Shown: positions 17,746-26,314 of the stretch, one piece after another
Layout: the number at the start of each line of letters is the position of its first letter
Position numbering within the stretch: the first letter of the stretch is position 1
NCBI RefSeq assembly: GCF_013300825.1
Contig: NZ_JAAIMY010000010.1
Span: forward strand, 1 to 64,000
DNA: 64,000 nucleotides
Source: Blautia wexlerae
Lineage (GTDB): Bacteria; Bacillota; Clostridia; Lachnospirales; Lachnospiraceae
Reading direction: 5' to 3'
The notes under the pieces: model-generated
The model's database searches: none
What the model was told of the DNA's origin: nothing
What the model saw: only the letters and a program-made list of their open reading frames with translations
Made by a program: the position numbers and the translations under genes

Positions 17746-18996
17746 TTACGGGCGAACTTGTCCGTTTCCATAAATAATATACTTTGTTGTGGTCAGAGCC
17801 AGCAGTCCCATCGGGCCTCTGGCATGCAGTTTCTGTGTACTGATACCGATTTCCGCCCCAAAGCCGAATTCAAACCCATCTGTAAATCTGGTAGATGCAT
17901 TCACATAAACAGCGGCTGCATCCACCTCTTCCAGAAATTTCTGTGAATGTTCATAATTGTTGGTAATGATTGCTTCCGAATGCTTCGTATTATATTTATT
18001 GATATGTGCAATCGCTTCCTCAACAGAAGAAACCACTTTGACAGAAAGTATATAGTCCAGATATTCTTTTCCCCAGTCCTCCTCTGTTGCATGTACAGCT
18101 CCAGGAATCAGTTCATAAGCAGCCTGATCTGCGCGGATCTCTACATGTTTCTCCTGAAGACGTTTCGCGAGAACAGGAAGAAGGGCATCTTTCACATCCT
18201 TATGTACAAGAACAGATTCGCAGGCATTGCAGACACCTACTCTCTGAGTCTTGGCATTCATGATAATATCTGCCGCCATCTGCAGATCAGCGGTTTCATC
18301 CACATATATATGACAGTTACCTGTACCTGTCTCAATAACAGGAATCGTACTCTGTTCTACCACAGCTTTGATCAGTCCTCTGCCGCCCCGTGGGATAAGT
18401 ACATCCACATACTGATTCATTTTCATAAATTCTGCTGCTGTTTCTCTGGATGTATCGGAAATCAGCTGGATTGCATTCTCCTCCACATCATATTCTTTCA
18501 GAGTTTCTCTGATGCAGTTTACAATCGCTTCATTGGAATGGATCGCATCACTTCCGCCTTTCAGGATAACCACATTACCGGTCTTAAAGCACAAAGCAAA
18601 TGCATCTGCGGTTACGTTTGGTCTTGCTTCATAAATAATCCCAATAACGCCAAGAGGTACTCTTTTCTGTCCGATCAGCAGTCCGTTTGGACGCTTCTTC
18701 ATCCCCAATATCTCTCCGACAGGATCATCCAGAGCCGCTACCTGACGTAATCCCTCTGCCATTCCCTCAATCCTGCTCTTAGTAAGCATAAGTCTGTCGA
18801 TCAGTCCTTCAGGCATATGGTTTCGTTTTCCTGCTTCTACATCCAGTGCATTGGCACTGATCAGTGTCTGCGCATCTCTTACCAGTCTGTCTGCTACTGC
18901 AAGAAGCACTTCATTCTTTTTGTTTGTGGAAAGATTTCTCATTTCCGTTTCGGCTGCCTTTGCATTCATGCCAAGGCGATTCAGCATTTCGTTCAT
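17746..18996 (-). CDS. proA: Glutamate-5-semialdehyde dehydrogenase (gamma-glutamyl phosphate reductase)
   Basis: 416 residues, full length for ProA. The enzyme reduces gamma-glutamyl phosphate with NADPH to glutamate semialdehyde, the second step of proline synthesis. The catalytic Cys lies in [14 protein letters not shown], and the cofactor site includes [17 protein letters not shown] and [11 protein letters not shown]. It sits last in the operon proB / DUF896 / 5-formyl-THF cyclo-ligase / proA, 14 bp after the cyclo-ligase, so it relies on the upstream promoter. AAGGGG precedes the ATG. Confidence 0.95.
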   Translation of the reverse strand: MNEMLNRLGMNAKAAETEMRNLSTNKKNEVLLAVADRLVRDAQTLISANALDVEAGKRNHMPEGLIDRLMLTKSRIEGMAEGLRQVAALDDPVGEILGMKKRPNGLLIGQKRVPLGVIGIIYEARPNVTADAFALCFKTGNVVILKGGSDAIHSNEAIVNCIRETLKEYDVEENAIQLISDTSRETAAEFMKMNQYVDVLIPRGGRGLIKAVVEQSTIPVIETGTGNCHIYVDETADLQMAADIIMNAKTQRVGVCNACESVLVHKDVKDALLPVLAKRLQEKHVEIRADQAAYELIPGAVHATEEDWGKEYLDYILSVKVVSSVEEAIAHINKYNTKHSEAIITNNYEHSQKFLEEVDAAAVYVNASTRFTDGFEFGFGAEIGISTQKLHARGPMGLLALTTTKYIIYGNGQVRP

Positions 18997-19010
18997 GTCC
19001 AGTTCCCCTT

Positions 19011-19568
19011 TCAGTCAGTAAGATAGCATATCTCCTCTTCTGTCACTATGATCTGCGGGCAGATATCAGTAGGTTCTGTGGGAACCTCTGGCAATATCTG
19101 AAAAGAAAATGCAATGGCAACTCTCTCAAGCTGCGGATGTTTCTCGAGATAACGGTCATAGAAGCCTCCGCCGTATCCAACTCTGTGGTTTGCTCTGTCA
19201 AAAGCCACCCCTGGCATGATCATAAGAGCCTTTGGCCAGTCAACGATTTCTCCCGACGCCGGTTCGGGAATCCCAAAATATCCGGGTTCCAACTGAGAAA
19301 AGTCTGTCAGTTTATAAAATATCATATCTTTTCCCACAACCTTAGGAACCGCAACCTCCTTACCGACTTTCCATGCTTCTTTTATAAGATACTCTGTGAC
19401 AACCTCATGATTGTAATCTGCATATACCAGAATGCGGCCGGCATTTTTGAACGCAGGAAGTGCGGTCACTCTGTCAGTAATCGCAAGACTCATTGCCCTG
19501 ATCTGTTCATCTGTGCGCAGCTTTCTCTCTGCAAAAATTTTCTTTCTAATGTCTTTTTTTGATTCCAT
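19011..19568 (-). CDS. 5-formyltetrahydrofolate cyclo-ligase
   Basis: 185 residues from ATG 19568, the usual size; the open frame continues 22 codons upstream without family similarity. Signature features: N-terminal basic helix [14 protein letters not shown] (polyglutamate/ATP-binding), central [12 protein letters not shown], and C-terminal [26 protein letters not shown]. It converts 5-formyl-THF to 5,10-methenyl-THF using ATP, recycling a folate storage form. The start overlaps the DUF896 gene by 23 bp. Its place between proB and proA is not a pathway link; it reflects co-transcription only. Confidence 0.92.
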   Translation of the reverse strand: MESKKDIRKKIFAERKLRTDEQIRAMSLAITDRVTALPAFKNAGRILVYADYNHEVVTEYLIKEAWKVGKEVAVPKVVGKDMIFYKLTDFSQLEPGYFGIPEPASGEIVDWPKALMIMPGVAFDRANHRVGYGGGFYDRYLEKHPQLERVAIAFSFQILPEVPTEPTDICPQIIVTEEEICYLTD

Positions 19569-19767
19569 ATCTCTCACCCAGATTAATGATTGTTCCGTCT
19601 TCCTGCTGAACATCCATATTGTCCAGCTGAGCACGGAGGTTCATACGAACAGATGCGATATATTCTTTGCGCAGCAGTTCTCTCTCTTTTTTCTCTTCTT
19701 CAGTAAGCCCTACACTTTTGGCCTTATGTGCAAGTGCATTAATACGGTCAATTTTTTCAACTTCCAT
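19546..19767 (-). CDS. DUF896 (YnzC-like) small protein
   Basis: 73 residues from ATG 19767 with AGGAGG 8 nt upstream. The pattern KIDRINALAHKAKSVGLTEEE, then RKEYIASVRMNLRAQLD, defines the DUF896 helical hairpin. The molecular function is not established; the Bacillus relative is linked to the SOS operon. Here it is between proB and the folate cyclo-ligase. A charged tail ([10 protein letters not shown]) ends the protein. Confidence 0.9.
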   Translation of the reverse strand: MEVEKIDRINALAHKAKSVGLTEEEKKERELLRKEYIASVRMNLRAQLDNMDVQQEDGTIINLGERYGIKKRH

Positions 19768-19819
19768 AATGTTTCCTCCTGTTCTCTTCTTTCGGGGCAG
19801 TATCAGTAAATTTCTGCCA

Positions 19820-20677
19820 TCACAACAGTCTGTCAATGATATCGATCAGATAGACTTCCTCCTTGGGCTGGCTGACAAACAAGGTACCGTAGTTACGCCC
19901 TTCTGTGATTTTATGGATCACATGAAAATCAGATCCGTTTGCGATCACCATATCTACTCCTGTGGCAGATGCGATCTGGGCAGCAGTCAGTTTCGTAGCC
20001 ATTCCGCCTGTCCCTACCTTGCTTCCGGAAGTACCTTTTCCCATATCGAGCAGTTCATCATCCAGACTCTCTACTACATCAATAAACTTTGCATCAGGAT
20101 TGGTGTTTGGATCGTCTGTAAAAAGTCCGTCAATATCTGATAACAGGATCAGAAGATCTGCCTGTACAAGAGCGGCAACCACTGCTGATAATGTATCATT
20201 ATCTCCGAACTTCTCCAAATTCTGAAGCTCATATGTAGAAATGGAGTCATTCTCATTTACAATAGGAATCACTCCCAGACCGAGCAGTTCATTAAAGGTG
20301 TTCTGTGCATTCTTTCTGTTGATGTTATTCACCATAGTATTCTTGGTCATCAGAATCTGCGCAGAAGGCTGATTATATTCAGAGAAAAGTTTCTGATAGA
20401 TCATCATCAGTCTTGCCTGTCCAACTGCCGCACATGCCTGTTTTCTCTTCAATTCTGTCGGTTTCTCCTCCAGTCCAAGTGCCGCAACTCCTGTTGCTAC
20501 CGCTCCTGAAGAAACCAGTATAACATCCTTTCCCTGATTGCGCAGGTCGCTGAGTTCTCTTGCCAGTACTTCCAGCTTGCGAAGATTCAGTCTTCCTGTC
20601 TCAGAATGGGTCAGGGAAGAAGAACCGATTTTAATTACAATTCGTTTTTTATCTTTAAGTCTTTCCCGGTAATTCAT
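19820..20677 (-). CDS. proB: Glutamate 5-kinase, short form without PUA domain
   Basis: 285 residues: an amino-acid-kinase domain only, lacking the C-terminal PUA domain of E. coli ProB (367 residues). Motifs: VIKIGSSSLTH (nucleotide site), VLVSSGAVATG written here as ILVSSGAVATGVAAL, the substrate loop NENDSIS, and SDIDGLFTDDP. It phosphorylates glutamate with ATP and begins proline synthesis; the family is normally inhibited by proline. GGAG lies 10 nt before the ATG. It is the first gene of the operon ending with proA. Confidence 0.95.
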   Translation of the reverse strand: MNYRERLKDKKRIVIKIGSSSLTHSETGRLNLRKLEVLARELSDLRNQGKDVILVSSGAVATGVAALGLEEKPTELKRKQACAAVGQARLMMIYQKLFSEYNQPSAQILMTKNTMVNNINRKNAQNTFNELLGLGVIPIVNENDSISTYELQNLEKFGDNDTLSAVVAALVQADLLILLSDIDGLFTDDPNTNPDAKFIDVVESLDDELLDMGKGTSGSKVGTGGMATKLTAAQIASATGVDMVIANGSDFHVIHKITEGRNYGTLFVSQPKEEVYLIDIIDRLL

Positions 20678-20745
20678 CTTTCTATTACTCCGTATAAATA
20701 TATTTTTCGTAACTGTCCATGCTATAATATTTTCACAATTACGAA

Positions 20746-21240
20746 TCAGCGGGTGATCCCAAGTTCATCCAGTGCTTTTGCCTGTTTAGCTTCCATAACT
20801 GCTGCTTCCTCAGGTGTCATATGATCATATCCGAGCAGATGCAGCATACTGTGCGCAACCAGGAAACAAAATTCTCTTGTCACACTGTGCCCATATTCCT
20901 CGGCCTGTGCAAACACCTTGTCCACCGAAATCATAATATCTCCCAGAAGAAGCTCATCTGTATCCAGGTCAAAATAAGATTCATCTTCTTCCACAATGTC
21001 ATATCCCGCAGGTGTCTCAAAAGGGATCATAGGGAAGGATAAAACATCTGTAGGTCTTGCGATATCGCGAAATTCTGTATTGACTCTCTCGATTTCTTCA
21101 TTATCTGTAAGCACCAGATTTACCTGCGCATCATAAGGGCAATTCTCCATCTCAAGAACTTTATCTGCGACTTTAACAGCCAGAGTTTCATAATCGATTC
21201 CCAGTTCACGCTCTGTTTCATAATCAATCTGCATATTCAT
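20746..21240 (-). CDS. ybeY: rRNA maturation endoribonuclease YbeY
   Basis: 164 residues, family length. The zinc motif HSMLHLLGYDH (H-x3-H-x5-H type) lies near residue 134. Other conserved parts are LVLTDNEEIERVNTEFRDIARPTDVLSFP and GDIMISV. YbeY takes part in 16S rRNA 3' maturation and ribosome quality control. Its ATG overlaps the phoH stop (ATGA), and GGAGGG sits just before it, so the two are translated together, as in most bacteria. Confidence 0.95.
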   Translation of the reverse strand: MNMQIDYETERELGIDYETLAVKVADKVLEMENCPYDAQVNLVLTDNEEIERVNTEFRDIARPTDVLSFPMIPFETPAGYDIVEEDESYFDLDTDELLLGDIMISVDKVFAQAEEYGHSVTREFCFLVAHSMLHLLGYDHMTPEEAAVMEAKQAKALDELGITR

Positions 21241-22247
21241 CGTTCATTCCCTCCGCTTCTGCGTCTTACCGGTCTTTCAGGCTTCTGTTTCTTTTCATAA
21301 GCATCATAAGCCTGTACGATCTGCTGTACCAGAGGATGACGGACAACATCCTTGCTGGTAAGCTGGCAGAAACCAATATCATCTATTTTCTTCAGTACTT
21401 TCATTGCCACATCAAGTCCGGATGTGGCATCTCGTGGAAGGTCTTTCTGAGAAGCATCTCCTGTGATAATAACTTTTGATCCAAATCCGATACGCGTCAG
21501 AAACATCTTCATCTGTGCGGGAGTGGTATTCTGCGCCTCATCAAGAATGATAAACGCATTATCCAGTGTACGTCCACGCATGTATGCCAGAGGAGCCACC
21601 TCGATCAGACCACGTTCCATGTTCTTTGCGAAGCTGTCTGCTCCCATGATCTGATACAGTGCATCATAAAGCGGTCTCAGATAAGGATCAACCTTACTCT
21701 GAAGATCTCCCGGAAGAAATCCAAGCTTCTCCCCTGCTTCAATTGCAGGACGTGTCAGGATAATCCTGCTTACCTCCTCATTGCGGAATGCCGTCACAGC
21801 CATTGCCATGGCCAGATACGTCTTACCTGTACCTGCAGGTCCTACTCCAAATACGATCATCTTCTTACGGATCTGTTCCACGTATTCTTTCTGTCCGAGA
21901 GTTTTAGGTTTTATGGGCCTGCCCTGTATCGTGTTACATATAAAATCTTTATCTATCTCTGAGAGAACTTCATTTCTCTGTTCCATTGCAAGCGAAAGAG
22001 CATAATTTACATTCTGCTTTGTAATGGTATTGCCTCTCTTTGCAAGAACTACAAGCTCTTCTATTAATTTCTTCGCAGAAGATGCTCCCTGTTCTCCTCC
22101 AAGTATCTTAAGGATCCCATCTCTGGATATCACCGTTACATTCAGCGTTCTTTCGATCAGTTTAAGATGCTCGTCAAACTGTCCGAATACATTTGATTCC
22201 AGATCTGCAGGCACTTCTGTGTGTAATTCAATAATGTTACCAGCCAT
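21237..22247 (-). CDS. phoH: PhoH-like ATPase
   Basis: 336 residues from ATG 22247 (AAAGGA 9 nt upstream); the open frame extends 31 codons further without similarity. An N-terminal KH-like region with HLKLIERTLNVTVISRDG is followed by a P-loop ATPase: Walker A GPAGTGKTYLA, Walker B FIILDEAQN, then ITGDASQKDLP. Likely a cytoplasmic RNA-linked ATPase/helicase. It is between the sporulation pair yqfCD and ybeY, the same order as in Bacillus. Confidence 0.92.
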   Translation of the reverse strand: MAGNIIELHTEVPADLESNVFGQFDEHLKLIERTLNVTVISRDGILKILGGEQGASSAKKLIEELVVLAKRGNTITKQNVNYALSLAMEQRNEVLSEIDKDFICNTIQGRPIKPKTLGQKEYVEQIRKKMIVFGVGPAGTGKTYLAMAMAVTAFRNEEVSRIILTRPAIEAGEKLGFLPGDLQSKVDPYLRPLYDALYQIMGADSFAKNMERGLIEVAPLAYMRGRTLDNAFIILDEAQNTTPAQMKMFLTRIGFGSKVIITGDASQKDLPRDATSGLDVAMKVLKKIDDIGFCQLTSKDVVRHPLVQQIVQAYDAYEKKQKPERPVRRRSGGNER

Positions 22248-22400
22248 CCTGTGATGTCCTTTCCTGTTCATAGTCTGCTGTATTTCTCCATGGTCATCCG
22301 GCCATTTAACCAGAAAACAGCTTTGTCGTCCGGTCAGCAAGACCAGATGTGTCTATTGTAACACCTCCTCACAACTTTTTAAATACATATTTTCCTGTTA

Positions 22401-23597
22401 TCATTCATTTTCCGTCAGTATCACCCTGTTTTTTCCCACCTTTTGTACAATCTGCAGAGTTCCTTTTGTGACACAGGACTGTCCTGTTATATCAGTTCTT
22501 ACATGATTTTCTGTTATTTTTGTACCGCTTTCAAGCAGTTTTTTTTCATATATCCGGAATATCCTGCCTGCTTCCCGGACTGCTTCTTTTTCAGTATACA
22601 ATTTTTCAGTCTTTCTGTACTCTCTCATTTTAGTCTTTCCAAACCATACCGGAAGTACAAAGTTCTCTGTAATGCGCAGAGGATATTCTTCCATCATGCA
22701 CCACTGATTCTGCCCTGCTGTTCTGTAAAGTCCCAGATAAAAACATCCAAACCGGAGATACACCCCTTTTCTTACCTTTCCCACAGATTCTTCTGCCTGA
22801 TATTTCATGGGAAATTCCTGATAATACGAAATCTTCCTGGAAATGTAAATATCCGCATCTGCATGCACATATTCCTTCCGCACGATCTCCTGGCTGTCAT
22901 TCATAATGTGCAGTTCACCTGATACAAGCAAATCCCCCTTTTTGCATATATCTCCAGGCTTTTTTACCGGTACACCCGACCGGACTACCATTTCTGTTAT
23001 CACGCCTGCTTTATCCGCTGTCAGATCACAGGCTGCCGTGTCTTCTTTTATATTTTTCCGGGAAATTCCCTCCCTGATCTCAAGGAGCAGCCGGGTTCCT
23101 TCTATTCTGGCAGATACCCAGGTAACCTGCGAAAACTTTCGTCTTACAGAAGCTGCAATTTCAGAACAATCCACCTTTTTCTTTGACATACCATGGGATA
23201 CTCCCTGTTCCTTCAGAAAATCAAGGATGGTTTCCGTACTGTTTCTGACATTCCCTTCTATATGAATATTCCAGATTCTTCCTGTCATCACAAATATCAG
23301 CACACCAGCCAACAGAAGTCCTGCAAAAAAAGCCTTTCTTTTTCTGTTTCTGAAAAAAAAGAATGGCATTCCCTGTTTCTGTATGATCCGGATATATACA
23401 CCTGTTTTTCTCCTGATCGGTCCTAACCGTCGGAAATCAGTCGCTCTTATCTGCGCAGTAAGCCGATCATCATCTGTGTAACGGATTTTTTCCATATATA
23501 TTTTTCTGTTTTTGCAGAGATTCAGAAACCGTTCCGGATTTTCTCCCTGCACCAGAATCTCCACATAACCATATATCAGATCCAGAATCCTGTTCAT
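22401..23597 (-). CDS. yqfD: Sporulation protein YqfD
   Basis: 398 residues. N-terminal cytoplasmic domain (LDLIYGYVEILVQGENPERFLNLC), one membrane segment at about 88 to 106 (AFFAGLLLAGVLIFVMTGRIW) and an outside beta domain starting WNIHIEGNVRNSTETILDFL. This is the SpoIV/YqfD layout. The family is made in the mother cell under sigma-E and affects forespore engulfment or coat steps; the precise role is unclear. It overlaps yqfC by 4 bp and is followed 153 bp later by phoH. Confidence 0.93.
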   Translation of the reverse strand: MNRILDLIYGYVEILVQGENPERFLNLCKNRKIYMEKIRYTDDDRLTAQIRATDFRRLGPIRRKTGVYIRIIQKQGMPFFFFRNRKRKAFFAGLLLAGVLIFVMTGRIWNIHIEGNVRNSTETILDFLKEQGVSHGMSKKKVDCSEIAASVRRKFSQVTWVSARIEGTRLLLEIREGISRKNIKEDTAACDLTADKAGVITEMVVRSGVPVKKPGDICKKGDLLVSGELHIMNDSQEIVRKEYVHADADIYISRKISYYQEFPMKYQAEESVGKVRKGVYLRFGCFYLGLYRTAGQNQWCMMEEYPLRITENFVLPVWFGKTKMREYRKTEKLYTEKEAVREAGRIFRIYEKKLLESGTKITENHVRTDITGQSCVTKGTLQIVQKVGKNRVILTENE

Positions 23598-23878
23598 TTC
23601 ATATATTTCTGCGGACAGACAGAGAAAATGTCTCCCCTGATCTTCATCGCACTGGAAGTATACCAGAGAATCTCCAGGTTTTTTCCGCAGACGGTGACCT
23701 TTCCCCGAAGAGACAGAACCACTATTTCAGAAGGAGTATATCTGGAAATAGATCTGTAATTCTCAATCAGAAGTTCCATGGAACCCGTCATGGTAATAAT
23801 CGTTTCACTATACGCCAGATCAGCCGGAATCTCTAATGCAGATACCATCTGCTCCTTCCACCGTTCTGTTTTTTTCAT
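23594..23878 (-). CDS. yqfC: Sporulation protein YqfC
   Basis: 94 residues, family length, with the family pattern LEIPADLAYSETIITMTGSMELLIENYRSI and a C-terminal RGDIFSV. Partner of YqfD and expressed in the mother cell in Bacillus. The ribosome site GCCGGAGGG is followed by ATTTTTT and the ATG, and lies in the 3' arm of a hairpin (23888 to 23920), so both transcription read-in and translation could be limited. Stop and yqfD start overlap (ATGA). Confidence 0.93.
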   Translation of the reverse strand: MKKTERWKEQMVSALEIPADLAYSETIITMTGSMELLIENYRSISRYTPSEIVVLSLRGKVTVCGKNLEILWYTSSAMKIRGDIFSVCPQKYMK

Positions 23879-23887
23879 AAAAAAATC

Positions 23888-23920
23888 CCTCCGGCTTTTA
23901 ATATCAGTCTATGCCGGAGG
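23888..23920 (-). terminator. Hairpin over the yqfC ribosome site, terminator-like
   Basis: Minus-strand arms CCTCCGGC and GCCGGAGG, loop 17 nt, followed by GATTTTTT and then the yqfC ATG. It looks like the terminator of the upstream DUF2284 gene, and it also buries the yqfC Shine-Dalgarno. The loop holds CATAGACT, which loosely resembles a sigma-E -10 element. Confidence 0.65.
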
Positions 23921-23983
23921 AACTGTATTTATGGCAATTCCGGATAAAATTGCCAGATGACCTGTTATCACAAAAATATCCTG

Positions 23984-24520
23984 CTAACGAAACAGTACCA
24001 TTGAAAACCATAAAATTGTATTGCCACCCAGATTATATTCCATGGACTCACGCTCTACAATCTCATTTACCACCACTCCATGACTCTCCAGACAGGGATG
24101 CATCCGGTCAGGATAACGGCAGGGCTTTCCTTCTTTATATGCACATTTCTCACAAATATCACAGGATTCCGTAGATAAAATATATGTTTCGTATCCTTCT
24201 TTGTTCAGATATTTCCCCACCTCTGTGGTCAGGTCCTCATGTGCCCGTCTTGTTGAAAGCATTTCTTCCATATTCATAATATCCGAAACTTCCGCCACGC
24301 TGGAAAAGAAAACAGCCTGAGGGTAACTTTTTATTTTTTTCTCACATTCCTGTAAGGTTCCTACTGCCGGAGGACAGGCCCAGGTAGAATCATAACGCTC
24401 ACATTCCTCCCGACATATGGTACGCACACGTTCCTGTATCCCAATATCCTTCGTGTCGAGTACACGGTATTCATAAATCGGATATCCGGAAATAAATTCT
24501 TCAAATTTTTCTGTATTCAT
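23984..24520 (-). CDS. DUF2284 cysteine-rich metal-binding protein
   Basis: 178 residues, cytoplasmic. N-terminal TICREECERYDSTWACPP and C-terminal SCDICEKCAYKEGKPCRYPDRMHPCLES give about nine cysteines arranged like a ferredoxin-type or zinc site; this is the DUF2284 signature. No reaction is established for the family. The start at ATG 24520 has only a weak upstream purine site (GAAGAT). Its tail ends VEREsMEYNLGGNTILWFSMVLFR-like, typical of the family. Neighbours yqfC and rlmH give no functional hint. Confidence 0.85.
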   Translation of the reverse strand: MNTEKFEEFISGYPIYEYRVLDTKDIGIQERVRTICREECERYDSTWACPPAVGTLQECEKKIKSYPQAVFFSSVAEVSDIMNMEEMLSTRRAHEDLTTEVGKYLNKEGYETYILSTESCDICEKCAYKEGKPCRYPDRMHPCLESHGVVVNEIVERESMEYNLGGNTILWFSMVLFR

Positions 24521-24553
24521 GTATATTTATCTTCTTTCTTATGTCAATTCCCG

Positions 24554-24593
24554 TCAGGTGGATATTCACAGCCTCCGCTGAGGACTTACCTGA
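24554..24593 (-). terminator. Imperfect hairpin downstream of rlmH
   Basis: Outer arms TCAGGT/ACCTGA and an inner CCTC/GAGG stem, 37 bases after the rlmH stop. There is no T run, so it is a weak terminator at best. Confidence 0.35.
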
Positions 24594-24629
24594 TTCGGTT
24601 AAATAATGCGTTTGAGGCAGTTCAGACAT

Positions 24630-25109
24630 TTATTTATGATAAGGTTCATGATTCATAATGCGGTAACTTCTGTATATCTGTTCCAAAAGGATCATCTGCA
24701 TTAGCTGATGCGGAAAAGTCATCTTTGAAAAACTCAGCTTATAATCCGCCCGCCTCAGAACCTTATCACTTAATCCCAGAGAACCACCGATTACAAAAGT
24801 AATGGAACTGACACCGGAAACGCCCAGTTTCTCAATCTTTTGAGAAAGTTCCACCGAATCCACCATCTTTCCGTCAATCGCCAGTGCGATCACGTAATCC
24901 TGTTCCCGGATATGCTTCATCAGTCGTTCCCCTTCTGTATCTTTGATCTGGGTATTCAGTGCTTCAGATGCCCTGTCCGGTGTTTTCTCATCTGCCACCT
25001 GGCAAAAAGTCAGCCTGCAGTATCTGCTCAGCCGTTTGGCGTACTCTGCGATTCCGTCACACAAATATTTTTCTTTGATCTTTCCAACTGTAATAATACG
25101 GATTTCCAT
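24630..25109 (-). CDS. rlmH: 23S rRNA (pseudouridine1915-N3)-methyltransferase RlmH
   Basis: 159 residues, the exact family size. It is a small SPOUT methyltransferase with ITVGKIKEKY at the start, IGGSLGLSDKVLRRADYKLSFSKMTFPHQ (the SAM knot) and a C-terminal LLEQIYRSYRIMNHEPYHK. It methylates pseudouridine 1915 in helix 69 of 23S rRNA of assembled ribosomes and acts as a homodimer. AAAAGGA lies upstream of the ATG. Confidence 0.96.
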   Translation of the reverse strand: MEIRIITVGKIKEKYLCDGIAEYAKRLSRYCRLTFCQVADEKTPDRASEALNTQIKDTEGERLMKHIREQDYVIALAIDGKMVDSVELSQKIEKLGVSGVSSITFVIGGSLGLSDKVLRRADYKLSFSKMTFPHQLMQMILLEQIYRSYRIMNHEPYHK

Positions 25110-25209
25110 GCTTCATTTTCCTTTTCATTGTTCTCATATAACGATTCCGTTTCAGCAATCCACCCTTATGCAAGGCGTCTGCATCACCAAAGACATTTCT
25201 CAATATCTG

Positions 25210-26301
25210 TTAATATTGCAGATAATATTCCATGGTAGTCATTTTACTTGTCTTTCCGTTTGCTGCAACAAGAATCACATTCAGTTTGTGATATCCGGCA
25301 GGCATGGAGATCGGCTGTTCATAAACAGTACTGTTAAGATCCGGCTCGGAATCAAAAGCATAGTATGCCTTACATCCATCCGGTACAGTAATCTTAATCT
25401 CTGTCTGCTTATTATAATCTCCTGATTTGGGTATTACTCTGGGTGCTTTCGGCGTACTTAAAACAATCACATACTTTCTGCTGATAATATCACTCTCAAT
25501 GCCCTTATCATTTACGCCAAACGCCTTTATCTCGGTCATTCCTTCACCCAGTATAACAGGACCTGTATATACCATACTATCTCTGTCAGGCGTAGTGCCA
25601 TCCACAGTATAATAAATCTTTGAGCAGTTTCCCTTCAGTTCCAGGGTTTGTGCCACAGTATAAGTTCCGGATTCAAGATTCGCCACAGGTGTTTCGCAGA
25701 TATATTCCGCACAGGCATTCTGTATTTCTATGTCTGCAGATTTCAGGACACTCCTGACCTCTTCAGTCTTTCCTGCCTGTGTAAGAAGCTTCACATACTC
25801 TCTGTAAATCTCTGCTCCCGCAGTTTTGTTCTGTACAAATGGACGCAGAATAAGAAAGGCAGATCTGATATCACCTGATTTCTCCATACTTTTGGCCAGG
25901 AGAAGATTTGCAGCTTCGTTTTCGGGATTTTTATCAAGGGCATCTTCCGCGATTCTCTGTGCCTCTTCATAATTCTGCTGTTTATATTGCTTTTTTGCTC
26001 TGGAATACAAAGCTGAAAAAGTATTTAACTGCAAATAACAAAAGAAACCTGTCAGTATTAATGCACACAGAAACAGACACAGAAGCTGCTTTTTGCTAAA
26101 TTTCAGCTTTTTTCTCTTCCGCCTTCCGAAATATTTAATAATTTTCGATTTATGTTTTTTTTCAGATGAACGGTTCTGCTGTTTCTTTTTCATCAGAGTT
26201 TCCACTGTGTCAAATTCTCTCACCCAGGGTATCTCTGAAAGACAATAGGGACAATACAGGGAACCTTTCTCCACCTCTTTATGACATTTGGGACATTTCA
26301 T
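25210..26301 (-). CDS. Zinc-ribbon membrane protein with TPR and chitobiase-like C-terminal domain
   Basis: 363 residues. N-terminal zinc ribbon (CPKCHKEVEKGSLYCPYC, 3 to 20); a strongly basic linker; one TM helix (about 73 to 92); outside TPR-like helices (YSRAKKQYKQQNYEEAQRIAEDALDKNP); then two copies of a CHB_HEX_C-type beta domain (YYTVDGTTPDRDSMVYTGP and YYAFDSEPDLNSTVYEQP). Topology is cytoplasmic ribbon and exported repeats. GAGGA precedes the ATG. It ends the unit with ftsK, 13 bp away. Function unknown; a cell-envelope role is likely. Confidence 0.8.
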   Translation of the reverse strand: MKCPKCHKEVEKGSLYCPYCLSEIPWVREFDTVETLMKKKQQNRSSEKKHKSKIIKYFGRRKRKKLKFSKKQLLCLFLCALILTGFFCYLQLNTFSALYSRAKKQYKQQNYEEAQRIAEDALDKNPENEAANLLLAKSMEKSGDIRSAFLILRPFVQNKTAGAEIYREYVKLLTQAGKTEEVRSVLKSADIEIQNACAEYICETPVANLESGTYTVAQTLELKGNCSKIYYTVDGTTPDRDSMVYTGPVILGEGMTEIKAFGVNDKGIESDIISRKYVIVLSTPKAPRVIPKSGDYNKQTEIKITVPDGCKAYYAFDSEPDLNSTVYEQPISMPAGYHKLNVILVAANGKTSKMTTMEYYLQY

Positions 26302-26314
26302 ATACAGTCCTCAC

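Noticed and set aside
24520-24547. TTGACA, 16 nt, TATACA as promoter of the DUF2284 gene
   Set aside because: The -10 element overlaps the ATG, so transcription would begin inside the gene; probably chance.
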